Shown here one piece after another: positions 33,791 through 45,900 of a stretch of 64,000 bases of DNA (the stretch's first letter is position 1; each line of letters opens with the position of its first letter). The notes beneath the pieces were generated by a model. That model worked only from the letters and a program-made list of their open reading frames with translations. It was not told where the DNA came from and ran no database searches. Origin of the DNA: Basidiobolus meristosporus CBS 931.73. Its lineage: Eukaryota > Basidiobolomycota > Basidiobolomycetes > Basidiobolales > Basidiobolaceae. The stretch covers positions 62,001-126,000 of the forward strand of contig MCFE01000052.1 in assembly GCA_002104905.1 (NCBI GenBank). Reading direction: 5' to 3'. The translations under genes and the position numbers were made by a program.

Positions 33791-36391
33791 TTGTGAATGC
33801 CGGAGGAGATGTTTACTGACTTTCAAAGGCGTCTCTTCAAACATATTTATAGTGTATTTTGCCTCAGGAAAAATCGTGTATGGGAATGTTGCACGAAAGT
33901 ACTGTACTTGGCTAATGTTTCTTCAGTACATAAAGCGCTTATCTTTCCCAAGGAGCCCAAATCTCGATTATTGTAATAGATGAGAAGCGCTCATGTGAGC
34001 AAGTCAAGAGACAATAAGATAGATTGATTTCGGATTCATAAACCAAGAGGGTGTACGCTCTCCGCATCTTGTCAGCTAAATGTAGAACGTGATTTTAATT
34101 TCAGAAAAGCGGAGTGATCAAATATACCACCAGACGTAAAGTGGCATACCAAACAATTTGTTTGACGGATTATCTTTAAAGTTTTGTGTATCCGGCGATG
34201 CATTTTAATTGATTGCGTACTGTAAAATTGAGGTCAGATTGCATTTGGACTAGTGGATAATCCCAAAACATAGACACCTGACTTGGCGTTGCCATCACTG
34301 GTAGCTCTACCTTTCGATAAATCCTTAAAGCTTTATTTTATAAGGATACCAATTCGCAATTAAATGACTGCCCCTTTGTTACACCATACATGGACGCTCT
34401 GACTTTCCTCTATATACTCTTTCGTTTGATTAGTTGAAGAAATATTTTCAGAATTCTTTCACTGAACGGGTGATGAGGGATTTAAGAAATCGCAAGTCAC
34501 ACTAACTGAATGACCTTTATCAATATACAAGTTTGCTCCTTGTCACTTCATTCCCGTTATTTGAGATTACATTTGATAGTGGATGTGCTACGTCCGATAA
34601 TCTATCGGACACAATCTTGCGCTACCTTACTTCGGGGATCCAGCTGTGAAGTATGGAAGGATCAAGTAAGCGCTTTTACGTTATGAATGATGTGTCTGAA
34701 TCCCAAACTTGACTTAATAGAGTAAGACAGAGTTTCAAACATTTATTTAGAATTCATATAAGGTTTATGCTTATACGCACTAAACAATAGCAGTAACTTT
34801 TTCTATTAGAGCACTGAACTCCATCATAGGTTTCAATCTAATCTGAGTCATATGGATCATGGCCGCCGAATAAGGACCTCCGGAACAGATGACTTTGGGT
34901 TGAGAACAGTTACTGAAGGAACTAATCCCGTAATGATCAGAAATTCAAGTTTGATCGGAGTGTTTCAAAGTTATCTTCCCGAAAGCTGGTTTACGAATAT
35001 GGATTAATCTTGATATAATGTTTGTAATCCTTGGATTGGTTTTTATCCTGAGATGAGGCGAGATTATTAGAGAATATTTGGATCTAGAAAACAACCAATT
35101 TGGAATAATTTTCGGAACAGAACAACAATCCCTCTATTCGATTCACACCCCTCAACATTTTCTTTTGTTAGATGATCTTTACTATTTTTCAAACTTTCAA
35201 GATAAAGGATAATTTTGACTTGCTTGATTTATGTTTGATGGATAGTATTATATTGCGAATTCACACTTTATACTGATGAAATTTTTAAGCCTACTATACC
35301 TGCATGCTATATTGGCTCCTATCTTTCTTGCCTCTTACAAATACAATATGAATGGACTCTATGTAAGTAGTTGGTAATGAATGGACACTCGAAACCTCGT
35401 TCATAGAAATATTACTATATAAGATACCACTATCCAAACGATAGTGTTATAATGTGCTTGTGCTCAATAACACTTCCGTAAATGCCCTGTGAACAAGCCA
35501 AGATCATTTTGGAAACAATTTTATGAAGTTAGCTGGCAAAGCACAGGATGATAAAATGATTATGATGTAGTAACTCTATTGTTGACATTCACCTACAATA
35601 CAAGACATGAAACAGCCGCTATACCGGTGCTTATTTAACATCCTACTATAATACGATGTAGATCATAGTGACATCCAATAGTTGCGTAAGAATGCACATT
35701 AATGGTCAACCTCTTGGCATATGGTATTTACCTAAGCTTGGTTTATAGGTCAGTATGAGAGGAATGTAGATATCATTATCCTAAAATAGTATACTTATCA
35801 CTTATCACTCAAACAATCAATGACCTTTGAGTGTTTACTCGGATGAACTTGTTTGAACTGATTGGTGTAAACGAGAATATTGCCACGTAATAATAAACCA
35901 TGAGCAGAATATTCCGAGTTGAGAATATATAATGAAATGCCATCAATCAAAAAGCCAAAGTACATATTTTTGGGCGAATTCGGTGGATATTAAAATATGG
36001 CATTAACATGGACTTGTATATGTTGGATATAAATAACTGGTTACGTAAATGGTAAAGAGCATCAAGCCAGTCGTCATATCTGAAACGCTCAGGGATTGTC
36101 ATGACGAAGTAGAGAAGGTAGAAGGTTCGTTTTTCAGGTAGTACGCATCAAAATTATCACCATCCGAGAACCCCACCATTCCTATTGGTAGGGAAGGGTC
36201 TGGCTCAGGCTGATGGGACTACCTTTGATGCAAATTTCATATGCACAAATACAAGTATTCTTAATTGGACGTCACAAAAGAGTCTAGTTGGTTGTAATTG
36301 ACTGAAACTAGGTCTACGTGGATTCTACTATAAATGTACGATTGATGGCTTAAGCAAGCAGCACATTATTTATCAAAATTTCATCTAAAGT
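33791..36391. other. Large AT-rich intergenic region (NCS1 copy A / trehalose phosphorylase)
   Basis: About 2.6 kb between two divergent starts, so it holds both promoters. No coding signal. It contains the perfect dyad at 34592-34610. Short palindromic TA-rich strings are common but no larger repeat is seen. Confidence 0.45.
34592..34610. promoter_or_regulatory. Perfect 8-bp dyad GTCCGATA-ATC-TATCGGAC
   Basis: GTCCGATA (34592-34599) and its exact inverse TATCGGAC (34603-34610) are separated by three bases. The CCG...CGG ends resemble sites bound by dimeric Zn2Cys6 regulators. It lies about 800 bases upstream of NCS1 copy A. Regulatory function is inferred only. Confidence 0.35.
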
Positions 36392-38344
36392 ATGAGTTAC
36401 GTCCCAAGGCAGTTACCACGTAAAAATTCTCGTATTATCCATGACGACTCTTTGCCACAACCCATCTACATTGGCATCCACCATGAGAAAAACAAGGACG
36501 ATAACTCAACCACTTACTGTATTTACACCCATGACGGCTCCTACCCCTTGGATTACTCTGTCGAGACAGTAGAAGCCGGGACTGAGTTGAAGGAGGTTGA
36601 AGATAGGATTTTGGATGATCTAGTAACTTATGCTGCAGCCCAGCACTACAAAATCCATACAGTGGCTCTATCTCGAAACTATCCCTCAGATAAGGAAGAC
36701 CCTGATTCTATCGAGGCACCGCCCCCTAGCCTTGCTGGGCGTATATGGTTCGAGTTTGACGCCGTGCCCTTCCTGGTTGCCACTAGAGGACAATCGCCTG
36801 ATGAAAGAGCATGTGCTGCAGTGCGTAAGTCTATCATGTGGATGAGTCCACAGTTCCCGGGAAGTATTACACGAGTAGCAGTAAGTTACAACAACGAGGT
36901 AGATGTAGATTTAAATGGGGAAATTCATATGTGTGACTTGAGTCACTACAAGGCCATTACTGAGCCCAATACGTGGAAGTGCTTGACAAAATTTGCGGAC
37001 GAGATAAAGGATCGCAAATTGAAAATCAGCTTCTTCAATGCAACGCCCAGAGGTGGTGGTGTTGCATTGATGAGACATGCCAACATTCGTTTATTACGCT
37101 TGCTCGGGGTCGATGCTCACTGGTATGTAGTTAAACCGAAGCCCAATGTGTTCGACATTACCAAGCGCAAGTTCCACAACGTCCTGCAAGGAGTTGCACC
37201 CAAGGATGTACGTTTATCTGAGGATGATAAGGAGGTTTATCGCAACTGGATCAAGACGAACGCTGATCGATGGTCGGTTGAGGATGGCCCATTCCGCCAT
37301 TCGGATGTCATCATTATCGACGACCCACAGGTATCTGGACTGGTGCCATATATTCGTAAAATCAATCCGAAATGCAAGATCATCTATCGTTCCCACATTG
37401 AGGTTCGAGCAGACTTGGTAGCAGACGAGAATAGCCCACAGGCAGAAACATGGAACTTTATTTGGGATTTCATTAAGGATGTCGACCTTTTCATTAGTCA
37501 TCCAGTAGCCAACTTCATCCCCAACTCAGTGCCCGAGGATAAAGTGGTCCTACTACCAGCCGCCACCGATCCCCTGGATGGTCTTAACAAAGGTCTGAAC
37601 TTGCGGGATATGGAGTATTACAGATTGGTCTTCAACCGTATCTGTTATGATCAACATTCTCCTGAGCTTCGTAAAGGAGTGCCGTATATAATCCAGGTGG
37701 CCAGATTCGACCCATCTAAGGGTATTCCAGACGTTTTGGAGGTCTATAAGCTTCTACGCGATCGATTAAAGGCAGCGAACAAGCGACCTATCCCACAGCT
37801 GGTCATCTGCGGTCATGGTAGTGTTGATGATCCTGATGGTGCCGTTGTCTATCAGCAAATTCTTGACTTGCTTGCAGAGGACAGATATGTTGATCTAGCA
37901 AATGACGTTTGTGTTGCACGTGTGCCTGGAAGTGACCAATTACTGAACTCCTTGCTTCGCGGCGCCCATGTTGCACTTCAACTTTCCCACCGAGAGGGAT
38001 TCGAGGTCAAGGTTACCGAAGCATTAGCGAAGGGAGTTCCCGTCGTGGCCTACAACACCGGCGGCATACCTCTTCAAATAGTTAACGAACGCACAGGCTA
38101 TTTAGTTGAGGCACTGAATGTCGAGGGTGTTGTGGACAAAGTATTTGATTTATTCACCAACCATGAGCTCTACAGAACAATGTCTGAACATGCTCGCAAA
38201 GAAGCTAAACAAGAGTATTTCACCCAATTCAACACTGCTAACTGGCTGTTCGCTGTTCTGGAGGTACTCAAACACGATGACGTCTCAAATGGTAAATGCT
38301 GGGGACATCGTAAATGGTTGAAATCATTCTGGTACAAAGAGTAA
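36392..38344 (+). CDS. Trehalose phosphorylase / clock-controlled gene-9 family (GT4)
   Basis: Single exon, 650 residues. The family phosphorolyses trehalose to glucose and alpha-glucose-1-phosphate, retaining configuration, in the cytosol. An N-terminal domain (1-210) precedes two Rossmann halves. ISFFNATPRGGGVALMRHA (about 215-235) is the GT4 donor-side glycine loop, and KIIYRSHIEVRADL follows. The C-terminal half has IIQVARFDPSKGIPDVLEVY and the GT4 EX7E-like segment SHREGFEVKVTEALAKGVPVVA with YNTGGIPLQI. In fungi these proteins are linked to stress and sporulation. No intron. I chose the first ATG; it gives the usual start of the family. Confidence 0.9.
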   Translation: MSYVPRQLPRKNSRIIHDDSLPQPIYIGIHHEKNKDDNSTTYCIYTHDGSYPLDYSVETVEAGTELKEVEDRILDDLVTYAAAQHYKIHTVALSRNYPSDKEDPDSIEAPPPSLAGRIWFEFDAVPFLVATRGQSPDERACAAVRKSIMWMSPQFPGSITRVAVSYNNEVDVDLNGEIHMCDLSHYKAITEPNTWKCLTKFADEIKDRKLKISFFNATPRGGGVALMRHANIRLLRLLGVDAHWYVVKPKPNVFDITKRKFHNVLQGVAPKDVRLSEDDKEVYRNWIKTNADRWSVEDGPFRHSDVIIIDDPQVSGLVPYIRKINPKCKIIYRSHIEVRADLVADENSPQAETWNFIWDFIKDVDLFISHPVANFIPNSVPEDKVVLLPAATDPLDGLNKGLNLRDMEYYRLVFNRICYDQHSPELRKGVPYIIQVARFDPSKGIPDVLEVYKLLRDRLKAANKRPIPQLVICGHGSVDDPDGAVVYQQILDLLAEDRYVDLANDVCVARVPGSDQLLNSLLRGAHVALQLSHREGFEVKVTEALAKGVPVVAYNTGGIPLQIVNERTGYLVEALNVEGVVDKVFDLFTNHELYRTMSEHARKEAKQEYFTQFNTANWLFAVLEVLKHDDVSNGKCWGHRKWLKSFWYKE

Positions 38345-38619
38345 CTGCCAGCAATTTCCGAATTCCGAGTCATTTCCAGTCTAAATTATTCAACAGGATA
38401 TGTAATATTGCTTATTTTCATGAAATAAAGCCATTTGTAAATTGGATAAAAATATTTTTGGCTCGGTCAGGTGACCCATGGGAAACAATATCCCAACATC
38501 GATAGTATTTACCCCACTCTTTAGTAAGCTAGTTAGATAAGATAGATTTTGCCAATTAAACTAAAGAATACCCAATTTTCATCCCGACAACCTTCTCCTT
38601 AGCTCCTCTCGTTCAAGTC

Positions 38620-39052
38620 ATGACCAGATTAACTTCTGCTGTTGCGGGCATTATTGTATCTGGTGCCTTAATTCATTATTTCAGGTCCAGCATTGAAGAA
38701 GATTTGAAAGGTGTTCGCACAACTATTTATGATGCCCGTCAAAAATTAGAAGAAACCCTTCCCAACGGAGGCAGCCCTAGAAAGGTAGGTGGAGAGCGTA
38801 GCCGCAACCACCTTTATCCCAAGCTTACGCCAAGAAATTGCTAAAATTGCCATATAGGTTGATGAAACAGTAGTGGCCAAACAGCCCCCCAGTACTCTCG
38901 ACCATATCTACAGATACCAGAGAAATCTGAATGAGAGTGTATTTCCTTCGTTTAAGCGCTCTTGGAATGAGGGAGTTTCTCGTTTTGCCAACCGCGTCAG
39001 TAACATCAATCTTGATGCGAACCAGTTAATCTCCGAGTGGAAACAAAAATGA
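38620..39052 (+). CDS. Small mitochondrial membrane protein, MICOS Mic12-like
   Basis: Two exons, 38620-38784 and 38858-39052 (73-nt intron, branch TGCTAAAAT), 119 residues. A single hydrophobic segment near the N-terminus (TSAVAGIIVSGALIHYF) is followed by charged helices. The C-terminal pattern PSFKRSWNEGVSRFANRVSN with Trp and a terminal amphipathic helix resembles Mic12/Aim5, which joins the MICOS complex at inner-membrane cristae junctions. Sequence similarity in this small family is weak, so it could be another single-pass mitochondrial protein. Confidence 0.55.
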
Positions 39053-39764
39053 ATCGCAGGCTTTCCTTGAAGTATTTGGGCATTCGGCAAATATGACATC
39101 TAACCTCGAGAAGAAAACGAACTCTTTTATGCTGCTACTGCTACATAGCTATGGTAGTTGATGGTAATGAAGATTCAAACAACCTTTGATTTAATTCCCT
39201 CATACTACGACCAGCATTCATATACACATCACATTTTCCAAGCAAATCATATTTCTCATTAAACAGTAATAAATAACACTCATTTACTGCACCATGTCCA
39301 TCAGGTCAACCTTGTATAATTACGTAATTTTTCGGATCTCCATACGACGAATTCCAGCGAAATCGAGTCTCTGGCAGCGTTGAGAGAGGAATCATTCGGA
39401 TCGAGGTATGGTGAAAAATTTCGGAATCAGTTTTTTTAGTGAAAAGGGATTTTTTTTTCGGGGGACCCACCCACCATGAAGGGAAAAAACGAAAAAAAAA
39501 GTGCTATCTAGAAATCGACATAGTATAGTGAAGTGTTGTTGGTCCACCCTCCCGACTAGTGTTCGCTTTCGTAACGTAAGCTTTTCAACTTTCTCTTTTG
39601 AAATTTGGTCTTTTTTCGTAGGGAATCGTTTACATTAGAGATCCCTATTGAGTCATATATATACATATATATACCCAAATATATTGGCTTGCTTGTGAAC
39701 ACACCTTGTCATAGACCTATTCTAAATTTCCCCTTACTTCTAGCTACCTTGAACGCACCTCAAC
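39053..39764. promoter_or_regulatory. eIF3c promoter and leader
   Basis: About 0.7 kb. Contains poly-T runs (39428-39436 and 39448-39459), an A-rich tract near 39485-39500, and a TA-rich block at 39655-39675. Long T/A tracts of this kind typify nucleosome-depleted promoters of strongly expressed fungal genes. Confidence 0.5.
39576..39621 (+). other. Probable 5'-UTR intron of eIF3c
   Basis: GTAAGC at 39576 and TTTTTTCGTAG at 39621 bound 46 bases with a long pyrimidine run, a good intron by the standards of this window. It lies about 145 bases before the eIF3c ATG. Only transcript data can confirm it. Confidence 0.4.
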
Positions 39765-42454
39765 ATGTCTCGCTTTTTCCGTGGTGATTCCGACTCGGAT
39801 TCTGATGTCACTTCTAGTTCTAGTGAAGAGTCTTTCTACTCTTCTGACGAAGAACAATCCGAAGAAGAGAAAGAGCAAATTAAAGCCCCAGCTGGCGGTT
39901 TCAACCGCTTTATGAGAGGTGGTGCTGACGACGATTCCGATGATGATGAGGACGTAAAGCGTGTGGTAAAGTCCGCCAAGGACAAGCGTTATGATGAGAT
40001 GACAGCATCAGTTAAAATCGTTGAGAACGCACTCAAGATTAACGACTGGGTCACCATTGCCAGCGGTAAGGATCTAACTTTATACCCGTGAATCATTGTT
40101 GTTGCTTTATCATACTAACGCTTTGCTTTCGTAGAATTCGACAAACTTAGCAAGCTCATCTCAAAGGCTGCCAACTTATTCTCTACTTCTGGCACCCCCA
40201 AGTTTTACATTCGTTGCTTGGTTCACTTGGAGGACGGTTTGAAGGACGCCCTCGACAACAAGAAGAAGATGAACGCTTCTAATGCTAAGGCCCTCAACAG
40301 TATGAGACAAAAGCTTAGAAAGAACAACAAAACTTACGAGAAGGATTTGGAGGAATTCAGAAAGGTTTGTCGTGTGGTATCTTGCTTAGATAATCTAAAC
40401 ACCACGCTAACCTGAAATTCAAGAACCCTGCTGATGATGAGGGTGCTGCTGACGACGAGTCCGATGACTCCTACTTCAAGAAGGATGATGATTCTGAATC
40501 TGAATCTGACTCTGATGATGAGGCTGCTCCTGGTGTCAACAAGTGGCTCAAGAAGACCGAGAAACCTGCCAAGGGCAAGAAGGAAGCCCCCAAGAAGAAG
40601 GTTGAGATTGCTGCTCCCACCCAAGTTGCTGATGCCGATGACGGCTTCGCTACTGTTGGTAAAGGCGGAAAGATTGCTGAGTATACCTCTGAGAACCTCT
40701 TCAAAAAGCTCAACGAGATTGTCGAGGCACGTGGTAAGAAGAACACCGATAGAGCTGAGCAACTCTCCATTCTTGGCAAACTTCTCGCTGTTGCCGGTTC
40801 TCCTTATCAAAAGATCAAGGTTCTTCTCGTCTTGGTTTCTTCCCAATTTGACTATGTCCCCAGCATTACTGGATACATGCCTATTGATTCTTGGAAGAGA
40901 GCTGAAGAGCATATCAACAATCTCTTCACTACTTTAGAGAAGAACCCCGACATCAAGGTCTTCGAGGAAGCGGAGGAAATCGATGAGGAAGACAAAGAGG
41001 CAGTCAAGAACGCCACCCAAATTCGTGGATCTATTGCTTCCTTTGTTGAGCGTCTTGATGAGGAATTCATCAAGTCTCTTCAAATCATTGATCCTCACAC
41101 TCCTGAGTATTTGGCTCGTTTGACCGATCAATCCAGCCTTTACGCCATCATTGTTCGCTCCCAAGCTTACTTCGAATCCAGAGAATTGACCGAAAGCTTG
41201 ACTCGAGTGATTATGAAGCGCCTTGAGCACTTGTACTACAAGACTGCTGAGGTTTCCAAGACCCTCGAAGAGACCGTTCAAAAGTCCCTCCCCCAAAACC
41301 TCAAATCTTCGATTGTCAAGCAAACTGAGGATATTGATGAATTGATCCACTCACTCTGTGTTTACTTGTACAAGAATGCCAGCTCACTTCTTCGTACCCG
41401 TGCCATGCTTTGCCATGTGTTCCACCACGCCCTTCAAGGTCGCTTCCACGTTGCTCGTGACATGCTCCTTATGTCCCACCTTCAAGACTCTATTCACCAG
41501 GCCGACATTGCTACCCAAATTCTTCACAACAGAACCATGGTTCAATTGGGTCTTTGCGCTTTCCGTGAGGGTATGATCAAGGAGGCCCACGCTTGTCTTC
41601 AGGAAATCAGTGCTACTGGCAGAGTTAAGGAGCTTTTGGCTCAAGGTCTCCAACTCCAAAAGTACACTAACCTTACTCCCGAGCAAGAGAAACAAGAGAA
41701 GCAAAGACAACTTCCTTTCCATATGCACATCAACCTTGAGCTCTTGGAATGTGTTTACCTTACCTGCTCTATGCTCTTGGAGATTCCTAGCATGGCCGCT
41801 GCCGGTAGCAACCCTGAAGCTCGCAAGAAGGTCATCAGCAAGCCATTCCGCAGACTTCTTGACTACAGCGAGCGCCAAGTATTTGCTGGCCCACCTGAAA
41901 ACACTCGTGATCATATCATGGGTGCTTCTAAAGCATTGGCCACTGGTGACTGGACCAAGAGTCGTGACTTGATTTGCTCCATCAAGATTTGGGAGTTGAT
42001 TTCCAACGCCGACAAGATCAAGGAGATGCTCGCTCACAAGATCCAAGAGGAGGGTCTTCGTACCTACCTCTTCACCTATGCTTCCTACTACTCCACAGTC
42101 GGTTTGGAACAACTCGGTAGCATGTTTGATCTCCCTGCACCCGCTGTGTACAGCATTGTATCCAAGATGATCTTCAACGAAGAGATTCAAGCCTCTTTGG
42201 ATCAAGTTAAGGGTGTTGTTGTCCTCCACCGTGTTGAGCCATCTCGCCTTCAACTTTTGTCACTTCTCTTTGCTGACAAGGCTGCCTCTCTTGTTGAAAG
42301 CAATGAGAAGACCTTGGAACAGAAAGTGGCCACTCCCGGTAGCAACACAGGTTTGAAGCAAGGTCAAGGAAACCGTCGCTACCCTGCCGGTGACAACAAA
42401 TGGAACCAAACTCGTAACAAGCGTAGCCAAGTAAAGGCCGGTGGTCGCTCTTAG
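39765..42454 (+). CDS. NIP1: Translation initiation factor eIF3 subunit c (Nip1)
   Basis: Three exons: 39765-40065, 40135-40364, 40424-42454; 853 residues. eIF3c is a scaffold of eIF3 on the 40S subunit and binds eIF1 and eIF5. The N-terminus MSRFFRGDSDSDSD with Asp/Ser/Glu-rich acidic stretches is diagnostic, as is the acidic linker around residues 180-210. The middle has VLLVLVSSQFDYVPSI, and MHINLELLECVYLTCSMLLEIP and the PCI domain (about 640-790) lie in the C-terminal half; a basic Gly/Arg/Asn tail ends it. The coding sequence strongly prefers C- and G-ending codons, a sign of high expression. Splicing is confirmed by continuity ASEFDKLSKLISKA and EEFRKNPADDEG. Confidence 0.96.
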
Positions 42455-44253
42455 ATTATTATTCTAATCCAAACCTCATCCCTCCCCTTACTCCCAATAT
42501 GAGCAAGCCACAAATTCCCATACTTCCACATTACCCTGTTTCTTGTTTCCATTTCTTTTCCCTTTAATTATCCTATTCCAAGAAAGGGAAAATACTGGGA
42601 GTTACTTTTTTATTAAAATGTATGATACATGAGAAGCTTCATTTTCCGTAGTCTTGAAATATTTTTCTGATCATTAGCTGCTGAAAAACTCGATCAAAAT
42701 CTCAATAAATCTGGAATCTCCTACGATTCAACCTGGCTTTATTTCATCAATATCGCGGACACTCGGATTCATAATATTATGTGGGTGAAGTTTGAAGTCT
42801 AGATGTTAAATAATGCTAGCGTGCCCCTCTCCATGCTAGAGAATACAAGCCTATATGGAAATTGAAGTGAGATATGACTTGATGCGTGTGTGGATCATTA
42901 TTTCCCAAGGCTAGTGCTCTTAAACAAGAGACATACGCTTGGAACACCTGATACCGAGACCTACCTGTAGCCAAAATATCGTACGAGAAATGTAGGAAAA
43001 ATAGAAAAAATTCAATCTTACTGAAGCGCTCAAATACAAGGGTATTCAAGAAACATGGCATTACCGCGCGCCCTATCAGAAATGCCATATGAAAATCAGC
43101 AGAAATCCAACTTGGATGAGTGTGCAACTTTTCAGAAATGAAGATTTGGGTCCATATTTAAGCATAATACTACATGCAATATATAGGCTGTCGTATACCC
43201 TATTCTCAGACAAAGTATGAAGTGTAGCCAGTATCTTTCTGAAAAATTATGAATAGCCCGAAGTTTATGGCTGTATTTGGAGTGGAATACCATCACAAGA
43301 ACGTATCAAAATGGTATAAATACCGTCAAAAATCCAATTTTGTTATTAATGATAGAAGGCATCTTCGTAGACTCTCTGTAGCACTAACTGGGTTTGAGGC
43401 ATGAAACCAGACCACTGGTAATGTTGAAAGTTGCTAGCAATATTCCTAGTTGTGCTTTATGAAGAGGAACAATGGGTTATTCCAGATTGATTGGACAATA
43501 TATTCCACAATGTATTCTGGTATTGGTATTCTGTAATGGCTTTAGCCATAAACCGATATCAATAGGATCTATCGGTATTGTGATACCGATTCTTGCTGTT
43601 CTGGTTTACCGAGCATCAGGCGGATTTGAAACACGTTCAGAAAAATCCGAACAGAGTAGCATATTAATGAAAATTCATACCGAAAATAAAACGTGGATTA
43701 CTTCTGAGAAATAACTTTCAACAACTTGAAGTTAATCTTGGGGATCATCGTTGCTGGATGATAAAAAACGTGGTTGGGTTTCGGAAACGATCGTTGGGGA
43801 TCAATATAGTTCAGTTTGGTGGTGTGGGAAATGGGGTAGATTAGATTATCGACGATGATGTTCCAACCTGGAACTCTGATGATTCAGGTTAGCCTGGAGA
43901 GCCAGCTGATGGAATATCGTTAGGGTTACAACAATTACATTGAGTATGTCACTCGACCCAGTAGTTGATGATCGATCTACTTTTCTGAAGTCAGCATCAG
44001 ACGTTGGAGAACAAGTTCCATTGAACGTATAGCTGGAGAACTCCACATATGTATACCTTATCAGTAGAACTCAAGAAAAAAACGAGTTTGAATCAAACTA
44101 GACATAAGCTCTATGGTTATATCACCTGTCCACATGATTTGGAGAATATGTGGCAATGAATATGAGAAATAAGTTCGAGGTTCAATGGTATAAATATCAA
44201 GCCACAAGAAAACCAAATCATAAACCAATTTCCTTCAGTCATACTCTGGATCT
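42455..44253. other. AT-rich intergenic region (eIF3c / NCS1 copy B)
   Basis: About 1.8 kb. The start likely holds the eIF3c terminator. The middle contains the dyad at 43571-43590 and an ORF of 80 codons (43472-43714) without recognisable domain. The promoter of copy B lies in the last few hundred bases. Confidence 0.45.
43571..43590. promoter_or_regulatory. Perfect 8-bp dyad ATCGGTAT-TGTG-ATACCGAT
   Basis: ATCGGTAT (43571-43578) is exactly inverted at 43583-43590 with a four-base loop. A neighbouring ACCGATATC...ATCTATCGGT string forms a second overlapping inverted pair. TCGG...CCGA spacing is of the kind used by Zn2Cys6 purine and pyrimidine pathway regulators. It sits about 670 bases upstream of NCS1 copy B. 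Function is inference. Confidence 0.35.
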
Positions 44254-45900
44254 ATGGATCGCCTCAAGCAGTAAGTACTAGCAAGATGTCAGCATCTAAT
44301 AGAAACATATATAAATATTCAATCATTGTACCATTTTAGACTCCTGGAAATCAAGCCCAAGGGTGGCGATGTTGAGCATGAAAACAACCGCTACTGGAGT
44401 GAGGATATGGCCCCGCTTCCCGAAGAAAGACAGACCTGGGATCTTCTCAACTTTGTCTCATTCTGGATCAGTGATGCCTTCAACATTCCCAAGTTCTTGA
44501 TGGCTGGTTCATTGGTATCGCTCGGAATGAACTGGTGGCAAGCAATGCTCACCTTCATGACCGGTATGATTGTGATCACGGTGGCCATCACACTCGGCGG
44601 AGTAACTGGAGCGAGGTACCATGTCTCATTCCCGGTGGTCGGTCGTCTCAGTTTCGGTATGAAGGGAGCCTACATCCCGGTGTGCATGCGCTTCGTTCTC
44701 GCCTGGATCTGGTACGGAGTCAACCTCTGGCTCGGTGGCGAGTGTTTGTATGTGGTGATCTTGGCTTGCTGGCCGGGATACAACGACATCCCCAAGGGCT
44801 TCTCCGACCCCGACATCCACATGCGCCAATTCATCCCATGCATGGTGTTCTGGTTGGCCAGTATCCCGGTGATTGCCCTCGGCGCTGAGAAGATCAGACC
44901 TCTGTTCATGGTCAAGGCCTTCTTCCTCCCCGTGGCCGGTATTGTGTTGTTTGTCTGGTCGGTGGTGAATGCCGGTGGGTTCAGCTCTGTCCTGGCCATG
45001 GCCGGAACAAACGTCAAGGCCAAGCAGTCCTTCTTCTGGGCCTTCTTCTCCGGCGTCACCTCTGTCATGGGAAATATGGCCACCTTCGCTATCAACTGTC
45101 CCGATTACACCAGATACTCCAAGACCGTTCGTGCCCAGACCATCGGCCAAGCATTGACCATCCCCCTTGGCATGTTCTTCACCGGGTTCTTGGCTGTGTT
45201 CATCTCCTCAGCCTCGATTGCCTTGTATGGTGAGGCCATCTGGGATCCCATTGTGTTCATCAGCAAGATGGACCCTGGAAACGCACTCAACCGTGTGCTC
45301 CAATTCGTCCTCGGTCTTGGCTTCGCCCTGGCTTTGTTGGTAGTCAACTGCGCCGGTAACGCTTTGTTCGCGGGCAACGACATCTCCTCCTTGGCTCCTC
45401 GCTACATGACCATCAGACGTGGCAGTATCCTCTGCTCAGTGGTTGGCATCTGCATCTGCCCCTGGAAGTTGCTCTCAGGAGCCAACGGTTTCCTCAACTT
45501 CCTCTCGTCCTACACCACCTTCCTCGGACCCATCGGCGGAATCGTCCTTGCCGACTACTGGATCGTCCGTAAGAGATATGTCGAGGTCCCCGAGCTCTAC
45601 AAGCCAGGAGGCATCTACTGGTATGGTAACGGATTCCACATGCCAGCCATTGTCGCCTTGATTATTGGCATCATCCCCAACTTCCCAGGATTCTTGGACA
45701 AGATCGGAGTCGCGGGTATCCCCGACTTCTTCAAGAAGGTGTTCAACTTCTCGTGGTTCATTGGTCTCCTGTTGGGAGGATTCGTGTATGTGGTTATTTG
45801 CAAGTATCACGCCAAGAGCCGCTCAGAGATCGTTTACGAGCCTCGATTGGGAGTTGATAACAGCGTTGATGAGAAGAAAATGGGCTTTGTTGAGGCATAA
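44254..45900 (+). CDS. NCS1 Fur-type nucleobase/allantoin/thiamine permease, copy B
   Basis: Exons 44254-44270 (17 nt, MDRLK) and 44340-45900, 525 residues. Same domain features as copy A: NNRYWSEDMAPLPEERQTW, FWISDAFNIPKF, FAINCPDYTRYSKT. In the first ~400 bases of exon 2 I count only a few substitutions against copy A, all silent, while the 69-nt intron and exon 1 do not align. The tail KYHAKSRSEIVYEPRLGVDNSVDEKKMGFVEA is shared with copy C but not A. It is read towards copy C. Confidence 0.93.

Noticed and set aside
40434-40937. 167-codon plus-strand ORF and opposed 192-codon ORF
   Set aside because: Out-of-frame shadows of eIF3c exon 3, with low-complexity Leu/Arg or Ser/Leu composition.
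41384-42253. 289-codon ORF on the minus strand
   Set aside because: Antisense of eIF3c; produced by the strong third-position codon bias of that gene.
43472-43714. 80-codon ORF with a hydrophobic start
   Set aside because: Sits in AT-rich spacer and contains the inverted-repeat dyad; no recognised domain or codon bias.
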